This document shows, one piece after another, positions 23,448 to 34,694 of a DNA stretch of 64,000 nucleotides. Each line of letters begins with the position of its first letter. Position 1 is the stretch's first letter. The stretch is taken from the NCBI GenBank assembly GCA_900073065.1, contig FJOG01000026.1, positions 594,939-658,938 of the forward strand, in the 5' to 3' direction. The stretch is from Phialocephala subalpina. Its lineage: Eukaryota > Ascomycota > Leotiomycetes > Helotiales > Mollisiaceae. Position numbers and translations under genes: made by a program. The notes under the pieces were generated by a model. The model was not told where the DNA came from. It did not search any database and saw only the letters and a list, made by a program, of their open reading frames with translations.

Positions 23448-25059
23448 TCAGGCTCCCGCTCCAAACTCCCAGACGACGTCCTCCCACCCCGGTCGTCTCC
23501 TAACCTTGATCTTCAGTGCCTTGCCATCTTCGCTCGGACCAGCCACTCCGAACTTGGTCTCCATCCCGACCGGAATTCTGACCACGTCTCCATCACTACC
23601 GGTGATCTCGAAACCGAGTATCAACACAGCCAAGGTGCCCACAATCTCTGCAAATGCAAAGTCTCGTCCTGGACAGAGATGCTTGCCACCGCCGAAGGGA
23701 ATGAATGCTCGTTTTTGAACCTTGGTCAATGCCAGCCACCTCTCATGCCTGAAGGCTTCTGCATCTTCACCCCAAATCTCGCGAGAAAGATGCAAGATTC
23801 TTGCGGGAGCCATGACAAGGCTTCCTTTCTTGAGAAGGTATCCTTCTGGGTTGCCTTTTTCGTTTATTCCTCCACAGCTGAGAACAAAATCTTCGCGAAC
23901 GACTCTGATGCTTGGTTGAAGGTTCGTAAGCCTCATTGTCTCATTGTATGCTGCTACTAGAAGTGGACATCTCTCTTGGAATTTCGTGTGATCGATTCGA
24001 AGTTTGCGCGTTCCTTCTACATCGCCCGCCGATGTGACGACACCTGATTGTTCAAGGTGGTTTCGCAACTCTGAGACTAGTTTGGGGTTTGAGAATATGT
24101 AAAGTATCACCCAGTAAAGGGTTGGAATGGCATTTGTTGTGGCTACAAAAATGAGACCGAGTTCGGAGTTACCCATTTCCTCAGCAGGAACGCCGTATAA
24201 GCGGTTCACTTTCATCCGGGACCGTACCATATCAGAGACCGATGGATGGTCGCACTTGTTCGGATCAGCATAGAACTGACGGAACGCGGCTCGGGCTCGA
24301 CCATGAGCAGCAAGTACTCGCCCTGTCGGAGGGAAAATATTGGAAATGACTCGTGGCATGAGCATTATGGCGATTTGGTAGGCGTCAAAGTCCCTGGACT
24401 ACATCAGTAGGTGCTCTTGAGTGCATCTTCAGATAACGACATCTGACATACCACACTGCTTGTACCAAGCTCGAATCCTGAAGGGGATGATGTATACCGA
24501 ACAAGGTCTCACAAGTGGCTTTCGTGAACGAATCGCGGATCCAGTACCATAGTCTCTTCTCATCGAAATTGCTGCCAATTCCATTGACAATATGAGATGT
24601 CTTTTCCAAAACTTTGGCGTTCATCTCCCACAATCTCGGTCCGGGAACCAAGCTCTGCTGCATACTCGTGTACGTATCGGCAAGATAGCGGCTTGATCCT
24701 CCATGCGTGGTGTCCTGCATCAAGCTGAGAATATTTGGACTGTATCCAATCATGGCACTGACCATGTCGACAATGATAGGGTCGAAGGTGAGGTCGCGAC
24801 TCCGATGCACTGTTGAGACGAGACTTGGGTCGGTGATGATATGAATCTTATAATTGAGGATTGAGAGGCTGAAGACTGGAGACTTGGAGAGGTCGTCGAG
24901 GTAGATCACTCCTTGCTGGAGGAAGCCAAGTATATGACCTACGAGAGGGATTCGAGGAAGGAGGAGGGGTGGTTCGCGTGGATCCGATTTCCGGAAGTGA
25001 CGAGTGAGGAGGACGTAGAGAAGCAGGACGATGCTTGCTATCGAAAGTATAGAGAACAT
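23448..25059 (-). CDS. cytochrome P450 monooxygenase, microsomal, intact
   Basis: Exons 25059-24452 and 24393-23448 give 517 codons. The 58-nt intron (24394-24451, GTATGT...CTGATGTAGTCCAG) restores a Trp codon. The N-terminal anchor is FSILSIASIVLLLYVLL, followed by the proline-rich PPLLLPRIPLVGH hinge. The ExxR motif is NETMR, and the heme-binding loop FGGGKHLCPGRDFA carries the thiolate cysteine. The I-helix segment reads LIFVATTNAIPT, lacking the acidic/Thr pair AGxET. That is unusual for a hydroxylase and recalls CYP7/CYP8-like or atypical fungal P450s that handle sterols, bile-acid-like substrates or peroxides. No biosynthetic partners are obvious nearby. Substrate unknown. Confidence 0.88.
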
Positions 25060-25862
25060 TTTGATGTTGTGGTTGGGTAGGAAGACTTTTTTGGATAAAG
25101 ATAGATGATAGCCTAAAGAGCTCGAATTTCGGAGATGGAGAGTAGTGGAGATATGCTATGGGCGTGGGATGTGACTTCCTTAAATGGACTTGGATGAAGC
25201 AGGCGAAAGAATTAGAGAAACTTCTAAGAACCAAAAACAATTCACTGCTTCGTGTCTGATCCTTTCTTAGGACAAATACTTACAAGAACAATGCTGCAGA
25301 GAAAGTTGCGAATTCATAATATGGCCAACATGCGATGGGTGCCCAGTGCCTTCGTTGCTCTCAATCTTAGTGCATCGTCACTGAACACAGCGCCGCGTTG
25401 TGTTCAACTCCATCCTTGTGCGCAGATGTATCATCGTGAGTGCTCTCGTCTATCAAACCCTCTGCATCTGGCGACAAGGTCAGCAGTGATTGGACATGCC
25501 TCCGCTTCGAACAACATTGATTCCTAGTCATCGATGCCAGAGATCTTCAACGTCTGTCGGGCATTCACGACCTGCCATCCCTAACGCGTGAACGAGCGCA
25601 AATCTGAAGCTGAGATCAAATCTATCACGCACACAATACCGGCTTCTGCTTTTGTCTATTTCGGATCTCGAAAGCGTTTTGGAAAGTCCCAGAAGTCGTC
25701 CCAACCGATTGGGCATGCATGCATGTGCAGTCTCGTGTCAACGCGGGGCTGATCGTAACACCAAAACGTGTTCAGCCTTCACCTGATAGAGGTATCACGA
25801 CTGCTTTCCAATAGACAATAGTAAAAATTTTCTTACCGATAGTCATCAAATGATGACGTCTT
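25060..25862. other. intergenic region, no gene seen
   Basis: Lies between the 5' end of the P450 and the 3' end of the CFEM receptor gene. The frames here are short and unsupported. Confidence 0.35.
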
Positions 25863-27415
25863 CTAGACCTGTTCTTGCAGGACCTCCACTGCAGACTTTT
25901 GACTGGAACTGTCGGCTCGCAACTCGAATGCAGATATGCGTCTCCGCATTTTGGCGGTACTGTTCCAGGTCGATTTCGTTGTTGATTTTGCAGTCCTGTA
26001 GAGGCCAGGAACGTATTGGAGGATAAGCGGTCTGAGGGCGGGAAGACAAGCGCAGATGACGGTGGCTGCACATTCTATCACGGACCAAATGAGAACATTG
26101 GCATTGTCCCCTGGATGAGTTGTTCTGAGTTGTAGGTTCCTCTGCCGGAGGTGAGTACTTACAAGTTATGTCGAACGATGTATCGATTTGAGCGAGGTAC
26201 TTGAGTCGAACCATGCTGGTCACACAAGCACTGCTGGGCTCAGCTTTGAACACTTCGAAAGTTTCCAGAGGTAGTATGAACTTACAAAGAACCGACACTG
26301 AACATCAGCATCAAACCTACCTTCTTGTTCAATGGAAGCTGTAAAGTGTTGAGCTGAGGTATAGGAAGCACCAAAATTACCAGGTCCTCGACAATGCTGA
26401 AGGCTGCGCCAGCATAGCCGATTGCTCCTAGATTGGCACAATGACCATCTACCGAACGGTCCCATACCGATCGCACAGGAATGCATTGGAACAATACAAC
26501 GAAGATGAAGACAATGCCATGGAGGCCCACGAATCCCAGACAGATTCTGACGATGCGTTTGAACTTTTCGTTCCGAAAAATCCGGTGATACCAGAGGAGA
26601 AGTGAGACTTTCGCGGAGACTTGGATGATGATATAGACGACTTGAAGCATCCAGAAGACCTACATCTTTTAGCTTAAGTTATTGGAAATGGCGCCTGAAA
26701 AGCTAACCTTGAGTAGTAACTGTGCATTATCGACGGGGACATTCCAGAAATGCTTACCAAACCCCTTTGCGGATGCTAACCGAGACAACATTAGACGACG
26801 ACGCCAAAGACGATTTTACGGGATCGAACGCGTACCAGTGATCTCAATGCCAGCACCAACAATCACCCAGAAGCCAGCGACGATGATGGCCCAGTCATCG
26901 GGGAACAACTCTCCAGATATCTTGAATCTAGTAAACAGTCGCATTGCCAGGAATGGAATTACAATGCAGAAAAGCGCAGTGCAGACCGCGCGACACAGGC
27001 CACTTTTGTCTTGCTTTGGATACCCCACGCAAAGATCATTCTCGACGGTCGCGGCCACTGTGTCAGAGAAAGCAGGAGGTCAGTTCTTGCTGCTCAATCA
27101 CGGCCTCGAGCCCAACGTTGGAATTTCACCTAGCTGCTCAGACCAAGGACATGACTTCTGGACGCAGATAGAGAGGTCTGCTTGCAATGTCTCGTTGACA
27201 CACAAGCAGCTACTGATCTGAGAGAGATCACATGTTGAGGATAACAAGTCGATTGAGCATGTGAGCTGGTGGATAGCGATTAGCAGCACCCAAGTGGACA
27301 AGGTGCGCGGCATACTTACGGCACATGGTGGAGTTTTCGTAATAAGTGCCGCCTCGTCTTGTGCAAGAGCTGCAACGAGGAAAGGTACAATGGAAAGAAA
27401 GTTTCTCAACCTCAT
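25863..27415 (-). CDS. CFEM-domain Pth11-like seven-transmembrane receptor
   Basis: Seven exons, 27415-27320, 27265-27130, 27057-26836, 26775-26708, 26659-26286, 26230-26163 and 26110-25863, join to 403 codons. Introns are 48-72 nt with GT-AG ends. The first (27266-27319) is in frame and stop-free but has GTAAGT and CACCAG ends and breaks the cysteine spacing if retained. MRLRNFLSIVPFLVAALAQ is a signal peptide. A CFEM domain follows, with cysteines in PPCALTC, STCDLSQISSCLC, SICVQKSC and NDLC. Then comes the fungal rhodopsin-like domain: a first helix CTALFCIVIPFLAMRLFTRF, FPDDWAIIVAGFWV, GFGKHFWNVP, KVFWMLQVVYIIIQVSAKVSLLL, RSVWD and VTSMVRLKYL...FDITWDNANVLIWSVIE. Pth11-type receptors sense surface or host cues in plant-associated fungi. 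The C-terminal tail end is the least certain part. Confidence 0.85.
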
Positions 27416-27839
27416 GCTTGAGAACGGTAGATATCGATATGGTAACCTGGTACTTGAAAGATGCGGACAAGGTAAGATGAAGTATATGTGCATAGGGATG
27501 AGCTAAATGATGCACAGGAGATCGCGGGGCTTAGTGGCCTTAGTTAGCTGCACAACCAAGGAAACTAGTCGTAGCTACCCCGCAGCACTGGATGCTTATT
27601 CGCTGAGTTCGTAAGATACTTTTTCGAGCGTGCATACGCTCAGACGCTAGTATTGGTACCTCGGGAGAGCATGCTTAGTCTCGACGGAACGGTCAGCAGC
27701 ATGTGAGTGGTCGATCAGACCGAGCGTTGAGAGCACTGACTGCTACGCCGCCGGAAATGTCTCCTCTTCTCAACCCTACATTTCATGTAAAGCAGCACCG
27801 CATTTGCTTAAGCTCGCCTCGGGGCTAGCTTAGTTTCGG
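27416..27839. other. upstream region of the CFEM receptor gene
   Basis: No gene is seen. Base composition is normal here and changes sharply to strongly AT-rich at about 27840. Confidence 0.4.
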
Positions 27840-29085
27840 CTCTGGATAGGTTCTTAGAGGCTAGAAGACTATAAATTAACGTAATTACTTTATCTGTACT
27901 ATAAATTAAGTTATTCCGATTTGCAATGCTGCAATTTGATCTAATCTAGCTTGTAGTAAGCAGATTTGGCGTAGTAGAAATTGGAGCATATTGAGATTTT
28001 ATATTAGAAATCTAGAACATTTAAGAACCGGATTCTGAGAAGACTCCATAGTTAAGCGCATGGAGACTTGGAAGTTTTCAATTTCAGATTTGGGGATCTT
28101 AAGGTTTTAAGATCTTTCATTAGATAATTCATATATCGAGTCGAAAGTTCCCAATTTGATCGAGCTATTAGTATATCCTACGGGCTATATACTCCCTATC
28201 GATATGGATTTCAAAATAAGATTTCCTTGATTGAAATGAAAGTTTCGTTATATAACTTGAATTCTAATAATTTCTATTAATATAATAAACTTTATTTCGT
28301 ATAACTTCTTATTATTATTTATATTCCTTTTATATTAATTACTTTTTATATATAATCTCCTTAATATTCTAATTACTTATATTTATTTATAAAGTATTTA
28401 ATTATTTAACTTTAATTTTATATAATTAATATTATAATTAAAAATTCTAAATAAATTATAATAAATTAATATAATATTTTTATTTCAAAGTTTATTAATA
28501 TTAAATATAAAAATAAGAATCTTTATAATTAATAAAATTAATTATACTAAGAAAATTAAAAAAAGAAAATATTTACTTATAATTATATATAATAATTATT
28601 ATTTTTATTATAATTTTTTATTATATATTGAATATATAAATATAAATTTCTAATCGCGTATAATCGAAAATTTTTATTAAAAAGATTTTTTTATTTCTAA
28701 ATTTTTTATTAAAATTAATATTTCTCTTTAAATAAAAATCGAGAAAATCTTTGAGAATTAAAATAAAAAATTATAATACGTTTTAATTTCTTTTTTGGAT
28801 TTTACTTGATAATTATATAATAATATTCACGCGAATTTTATTGAATCTTATAAATTATTAAATTAGAATCATTTTAACTCGAGATAAATTTAAAATAAGG
28901 AATTATATAACCTAATAATATATAGTAAATATTTTTCTTCTTTATCCTATTTAGAAATTCATTAGTTTTCATTTTTTCTAATAAGTTTATTCGATACTTT
29001 GTATTTCCTCTAATAGAAAGTCGTATTATTACCTTAAGATACATAGTATTAATATATATCGCTATATTAGCTTTGAATCAAAAAC
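27840..29085. repeat. AT-rich, probably RIP-mutated repeat block
   Basis: From about 27840 the sequence becomes AT-rich, and between 28250 and 29050 it is almost entirely A/T with TA-rich words and no open frames. In Pezizomycotina such blocks are usually transposons destroyed by repeat-induced point mutation. No recognisable transposase or reverse-transcriptase residues survive. Confidence 0.75.
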
Positions 29086-29089
29086 GAGG

Positions 29090-29780
29090 TTATAGAACTC
29101 GTACTTGAATCCACAATTCAAATGACGATTGCGATACCTTTATGGCAGTCCTAAACTCGCTGGTATCCTTTGATCCCCAAGCCAAGTCGTCGAGGGACGT
29201 AACGTGGATTGTTATATTAGCGACGTTGAATTTCTCAAGCCTTTCTTTCAAATTTGGCTTTCGAGTTGGCAATATATAACCTTTCCCTTCCAACCGATAA
29301 AGGAGTAGGAGGGAAACTGAGGTATCCTATCGATGAACCTATTCTGACCTTGGGTATTATGAATCCAAGTTAACCCGTGCGCGAAATCTTCAAGAGTATT
29401 ATCAGAAACTATTGGCAAACCCCAGAGACTATAGATAGGAGTTTCCAAAGGTCGGGATATGCGTATGAATACGAAGGTCGCGGTCAAAAGTATGGAGACA
29501 TTAGGGCGTCGTCCACTGTAACGCCCTGTAAGGCCACATCAGCTCCACTAAATGCCCTGTAAATACAGGCATAGTGCCCTGAAGACTGCTATTGGGCTGT
29601 TCGAGATTACAGTCGCTAAACGGGCCTATCGGGCGCTGAGGATCACTATCTGAGGCGCTATGGTTACCCCGATAATGGAGAAGCCTAAAGTCTCTATACT
29701 TTTGACCGCGACCTTCGTAAGTTAAAAGCTTTGAAAGAGTTTTTCTCGGATTTGGACTCGCGGCCATTATAATCCCGAAT
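29090..29780 (-). pseudogene. decayed HET-domain gene fragment interrupted by an inverted-repeat element
   Basis: On the minus strand, downstream of the inserted element, one frame (29470-29248) reads GLPIVSDNTLEDFAHGLTW and FPSYSFIGWKG. These are the C-terminal hallmarks of HET-domain proteins, usually written YGLP...LxW and FPSWSWxGW. The reading then shifts one frame and continues to a stop at 29090. On the other side of the element (29720-29780) the segment KSEKNSFKAFN matches the FxAFxG block that precedes it in such proteins. The conserved N-terminal HET motifs are lost in the AT-rich block upstream. HET proteins trigger incompatibility-type cell death. Confidence 0.6.
29470..29719. mobile_element. 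250-bp inverted-repeat element (MITE-like, TA target duplication)
   Basis: Two arms of 37 nt face each other: 29470-29506 (TACGAAGGTCGCGGTCAAAA...) and 29683-29719. By hand 35 of 37 positions are complementary. The outermost bases are TA on each side, as expected for a TA target duplication of Tc1/mariner-type elements. The 180-bp interior encodes nothing visible, so this is a non-autonomous element. It sits inside the decayed HET gene; removing one TA plus the element rejoins the gene's frame. Confidence 0.75.
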
Positions 29781-30600
29781 TTACTTTTAGTTTTCGAAAA
29801 GGTAATAATATTTATATAGGTCGAATAATTAAAAAGTTTCCTTGTAATTTGAGAAGCGTTTCAAATTGGCTTTATAAAGTTTTTGAAATGGAAAGTAATA
29901 AATTCGCTATATTATATTATATTATAATCAAAATATATTTGCTTTTTAACGAATATTTATCGATAAATATTTTAATTTTTTTAAAAGATTTACTTTCGAA
30001 TATTTTAATATAATTCTCTCGCTATTAATATAAAAGTTTTAAAGGTAAATATAAATTATATATTTTTATTAAAATTAATTTCTTATTATTTTTTTTATTT
30101 AAATTTTTATTTTATAAAATAAAAATTAATTTTAAAAAAAATAAAGAATTACTTATTAATTTTAATATTATCTTTTGAAAATTTTATGAAATCGAATAAT
30201 TTAAATTAAATATATAAATTTTAATTTCAAATAAAAAATAAAAAAAATGTTTTGGAAAATTAAAAATTTAAATATAATATAAATAATACTTTGATTAATA
30301 TTTTCTTAAAATCAAATATATAATTTCTCTTTGAATTTTATATTTTATTATTTATAATAATAAATATTATATATTAAAATTTTAATAATTATTAAAACTT
30401 TTATTTTATTTATAATCTTTATTATATTTTCTTTAGTTTTTTACTTTATAATTTTATTCCTCGAAAGAAATAGCCTCTTTTTACTATTTCACAAAAAGAT
30501 ATTCTATATCTTTATTACTTCTCTCGTCCAAATTTATAATAATTTATTCTTATTAAATCGTTTTACCTCTCTAATTATACTTATATCCGCAACGTTTTAT
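29781..30600. repeat. AT-rich, probably RIP-mutated repeat block
   Basis: Almost pure A/T between about 29800 and 30560, with no open frames. It ends just before the normal-composition 3' flank of the intact HET gene. Same interpretation as the block at 27.8-29.1 kb. Confidence 0.75.
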
Positions 30601-30784
30601 AACGCGCCTAATTGATCAAGTCTCCTATCTCAACTTGAACTACTAATGAAATTTGTATCAGAAGAGCTTGATCCGATTGAATTGTTATATAAGCAAGTTG
30701 ATCAGTTAAGTACCTAGAACCTGACTAGTTATTACCAACTATGATGGTATTAATACCGCCTACTTATTAACGCGAAGCTATCCC

Positions 30785-33174
30785 TTATCGTATGGTCACT
30801 TCGTGTCTTCCCTTTTTGTTCTCGATGAACTCGTCTATGCAAACTCCTATGATCTTATACTGACCCAAGGGTTTGTTTCTGCATATCAGCAAGTTTCCGG
30901 AGCCTCCGGTTTCCACGTAACCGTAGTCTCTCATCGAATCCGTAATGCCGTGGGTAAATTCTTCTCTCACCAGGGCCCTGCCCCCGGGCCACGGTAGCTT
31001 GGGGACTACGGGCTTGTAAAGTTTTGTGCTCTTGCAGCTTTGGGAATAAGACTTGTGGGAGCCGACATCGCCTCCGAATGCTACCAGGTTGAAGGCACTG
31101 CCTACGTCTCCGACCTGCACCAAACCCAGTCCGTCGTGCAGAACTATCCTGTCTTCGTCGTCTAGGAACGCGGAGGCGCCGCCGAGGGAGCTCCCTTCCA
31201 CTGCGGTTATGGCTTCAAATATCAACGAAAAAGGAGCAACTATCGTGCACCCGCAATTCACGCGGACTTCGCACGAAATGCCCACCGTGCTTTCGTTCTG
31301 GAGGCGGGATCCGCAGTCGGTTATTGCTTCCATCCTGTAGTTCATCGACCTATTGTGGACCCTGAAGTCCAAGGGGTTTGGCCTTTCCCAATCAGTGCCG
31401 CTCACGGATCTGTCTATCCACCCCGTGGGCTTCGCAATTGGGTCGCTGACGTTCCAATATGGTTGGAGCTTGTCGAGCAGCCTCCTCCGATACTCGACGA
31501 CGTCGTAGCCGGGATCCATGATGCTTCCCAAGATTGTCGCACATTGCACTAGTATCCTGCCCGTCTCGTCCTCAGCCACTTTCCTGGGTTGATCGTGGAT
31601 GGGTATCGGCTCGCTGCTGAAGACGCCGGTTTTTACTTCCTTCCCGCAGTTGCAACCCTTGAAGACGAATTGGAAACCTTTGTTCTCCTGGTTGAGCAAG
31701 ATCTTCATGTACTTCCGCGGAACCCCGTTAATGCCGCTCATCGCCAATGCCTTCGCCTGGCCGTTTTGCTTCAGGCGTCCCAGGTTGACTACCGCAGCGA
31801 AGCAGTCGGTGGTCAAGGGCTTGCTGTGATTTGCTACCACCGGTATCCAGTCACACTCTCCCCTCTCTCCGCTGCTTATTGCGAGCTTGGTCCACGCGTG
31901 CCCCGTCTTGATGGACAGCTGCTTAAAGAAAGCGAACGAGATCCTTTCTATGTCGTCTCCCGCCAGCTCCCTGTCAACCTCCTCTGGGGTGAACAGCCCG
32001 CTGAAGACGCCTAGGAGCCCCCTGAAGATGTCTCTCCTCTCCTTACACTTCCGCGGCCTTATGGAGATGGCCGAGAATATGTTGCTTATTCCCTTGTGGT
32101 TCTCGTGCCACCAGTTAGGGCCCCCGTTTATGATATCCGTTCTCGCGCTGCTAATCCCCTTGACCTGCGTCTGCAGGCTATCGAGGGACAGGCAATCCTC
32201 CTCTATTATCCTCAGGATGGCGTTGACTGATGCGGTTCTCAGGACTCTGGAGGTCACTATCCACTACAATAAATTAGTATGGGCTTTCAAAGGATGCTTA
32301 GGAGTCGACAAGTCGACGAGCCGAGCTCTCTTAACGACTCGCCAGACATGCCCCAGGAGCTCGGCTCTCTATGAAATGGTAGATGCAGGGCGGGATTTAT
32401 ACATACAGCCTGTAGCTTGTACGCCTTATCCTTGGAGTCTGTAGCCAGGTCCATCCAGGTATCGAGCTCTCCTATACAAGATATGCTCTCGCCGTTTATT
32501 CCATATATGGTTATGTTCTTTCCGAGTAGCATTTCCTGGAACGTCCACACCCGGGAGAAGTACAAATTGCTGAACAGCGACCTAACTCGGCTGATGCACG
32601 TCGAGTAGCAGTTGAGCACGCCCATGTCGATGGCGGCGGATCTCACCGTTGAGTCGTCCATGGGGAAGGTCCAATTCGTGTTCGCCCACATGGATAGGCG
32701 GTTGGTCAAGTTCTCAGTCAGTCTGGCCTCTGAGGCGAGCGACGCACCGCCCATGTGAGACAGTATGTGGTCGATGAACTTTAGATTGTCCACGATGTCC
32801 TGCGGGTTCCACACCTCGTCCATGTCCATCAGGACGTAGCACTTGCGGGCGCTCTTGTAGTACTCGTACATCTTGGGTATCTCAACGTTCTTCTCGTTCT
32901 CGTCGGTCTGGTTTATGCACACGCAGTCAACCCACAAGTACTGCACGTTAGCATTGACCATAAGCCTCTTGATGTCCTCTAACTTCTGCGGGGCTATCCC
33001 CACATTCCACTTTACGCCATCTATTCCGCAGTTGTATGGTGGTATTGTCGCGCCCCACGTGTAGGTGATTATGTCAAAGTTCTTCACCGTGTCAGGATTG
33101 CGGGTGTTGGTGTCGAAGACCTCGAATTTGCCGTTGGTGTGGCCGAGGAGCCTCGAGGGGAGGACGGGTGCCAT
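30785..33174 (-). CDS. HET-domain (heterokaryon incompatibility) protein, intact
   Basis: Exons 33174-32407 and 32263-30785 join to 748 codons. The 143-nt intron (32264-32406) is GTATGT...CTAATTTATTGTAG, phase 0. The HET domain spans about residues 30-210: FDIITYTWG, VQYLWVDCVCINQTDENEK, MYEYYKSARKCYVLM and, after a long insert, LYFSRVWTFQEMLL. The C-terminal half has no repeats (no WD, NACHT or ankyrin visible) but holds CNCGKEV and NCGCT cysteine clusters. HET proteins mediate non-self recognition and programmed cell death on fusion of incompatible strains; partner unknown here. The gene is GC-balanced and intact yet sits between RIP-like blocks and element remnants, so it may be under selection or recently arrived. 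Confidence 0.85.
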
Positions 33175-34429
33175 GGCAAAGCTCGGAATTGGAAGACGTG
33201 CACACCTGTCTAAGTCAAAGATCGAATCCCAATGCTGGATAGGATACTGACTATGATGCTACGAAGAAACAGGTTTCTAGCCTCGGTCTAAGGTAGACCA
33301 GAATGTATGAGTACACCTATCATAAAGAAAGAGAGTTCTAATTGAAGTAGGACGGTCAGGCTATGGGGGCAGGCAACAGGAGCGATGCCGGACAATGCCG
33401 TCGCATTCTCCCAGGTTGTCTGCACCTCCTGATGATACGGTCAGGCTATGGGCTCCTCCAACAGGAGCAGCGCTCAGACGCCTTGTGACACTATTTCGTT
33501 CATCTCATAATATATTATGAACTCAAACGCCACAGCGCCACGGCGCTTCGAGGGCGGTCTGGGCCGTGCCATTCTCGCGGGACGATAGGCTAGTCGCGTC
33601 TGCATCGTATGACAAGACGGTGATGGCAATACGACTACAGGGTGTTGGGATGGTCCTTACAGGGTATGTTGTGTAGCGAGTGCTACCCTACTTCCACAGC
33701 GACGAATGGCTTGAGCCCAGTGAGAATTCTGCGATTGAGAGCCTGGAGATCTTCTTCTTCAGGGTAATTTAGCGATTGAAGCCCTGTAGTCCTGTGACTT
33801 TTGACCGGGACCTTCGCACGAAGTAGACTTGCTCTGGATGTGGTTCGTGCACTCACCTCCCACGCGATATTTTCTTTCGAGGACGTTATTTTGACTGATG
33901 TATATCATGCCTCGTCTCGGGCGAGGAGGTCATAACACCACTACCTGCGAACTTACGGAGTAATCTCCTCGTGCGCTTGCAATATCATTCGCCGTGGACC
34001 CTCTGAGGCTGAATTGAATTGCGTGCAGCGCAGCATGCAGATTCTCCTGGATTCTGATTCGTGCTGCGTATTCAGCTCCGACGTCCATGTCGAAGGTCTC
34101 CAGCGCGCTGTGCCGTCATCGTCGATCGATAGCAGCCCGACCCGGTTCTGCCCTCGGTGAGCTATCACCCTGCAGTTCACCCAAGGTTGTTCAATCGATG
34201 CAATCGAGGATCAATCGGGTGGTCTGGGGTTGCTGTTGCTCGGGTCAAGTCATATTGGTAGTCTTTAGACGGCAAGTTTCCTATTGTGTACTCAAGAATT
34301 ATAACCGTAGTTCAACCAATCCTATTCCCAAGAGTGCAATTCTTTCACGAATTACACTCTTGCATTTGAGGTGGGGCGGATTACAAGGGGGGCTAACCGC
34401 TTCCCGATTCGGTATTCTACTATAGCTAT
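33175..34429. other. repeat-scarred intergenic region
   Basis: No intact gene. It contains two copies of ACGGTCAGGCTATGGG (about 33350 and 33429), each followed by an AACAGGAGC-containing segment. A second, degraded copy of the 29.5-kb element end lies at 33781-33823. The sequence looks like a mosaic of element fragments. Confidence 0.5.
33607..33823. mobile_element. degraded relative of the 29.5-kb inverted-repeat element
   Basis: The right end GACTTTTGACCGGGACCTTCG (about 33796-33816) closely matches the right arm of the 29470-29719 element (ACTTTTGACCGCGACCTTCG), and GAAGCC precedes both. Inside it reads GCCCTGTAGTCCTGTGAC. A possible left partner GACTACAGGG is at 33630, but the outer left arm is too degraded to be sure. 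Boundaries are approximate. Confidence 0.45.
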
Positions 34430-34690
34430 TATTATACCGAAATCGCGATTACACTTCTAATCTTAATTATAAGTACAAATATTAAACAAATTACTCGAAT
34501 TTGAAATATATAATAAAATTAATTAAATGCTATTTATATATTTACTTTTTAAATAATTTAAATTAATAAAAATTATATAATTAATTAATTTATATAAATA
34601 TTAATTTTTAGTATTTTTATATAATTATATATTAAACCCAATAGAATTATTAAATGGGGAATTAAATTCCAAAAAATTATTAGAAATTAG
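34430..34690. repeat. short AT-rich, probably RIP-mutated block
   Basis: About 260 bp of nearly pure A/T sequence with no open frames, immediately next to the 3' end of the DUF1254-type pseudogene. Confidence 0.65.
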
Positions 34691-34694
34691 TCAT

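Noticed and set aside
27840..30600. Possible centromere, mitochondrial insert or replication origin because of extreme AT content
   Set aside because: No mitochondrial gene motifs, no tandem satellite, and several shorter blocks of the same type elsewhere; RIP-degraded repeats explain it better.
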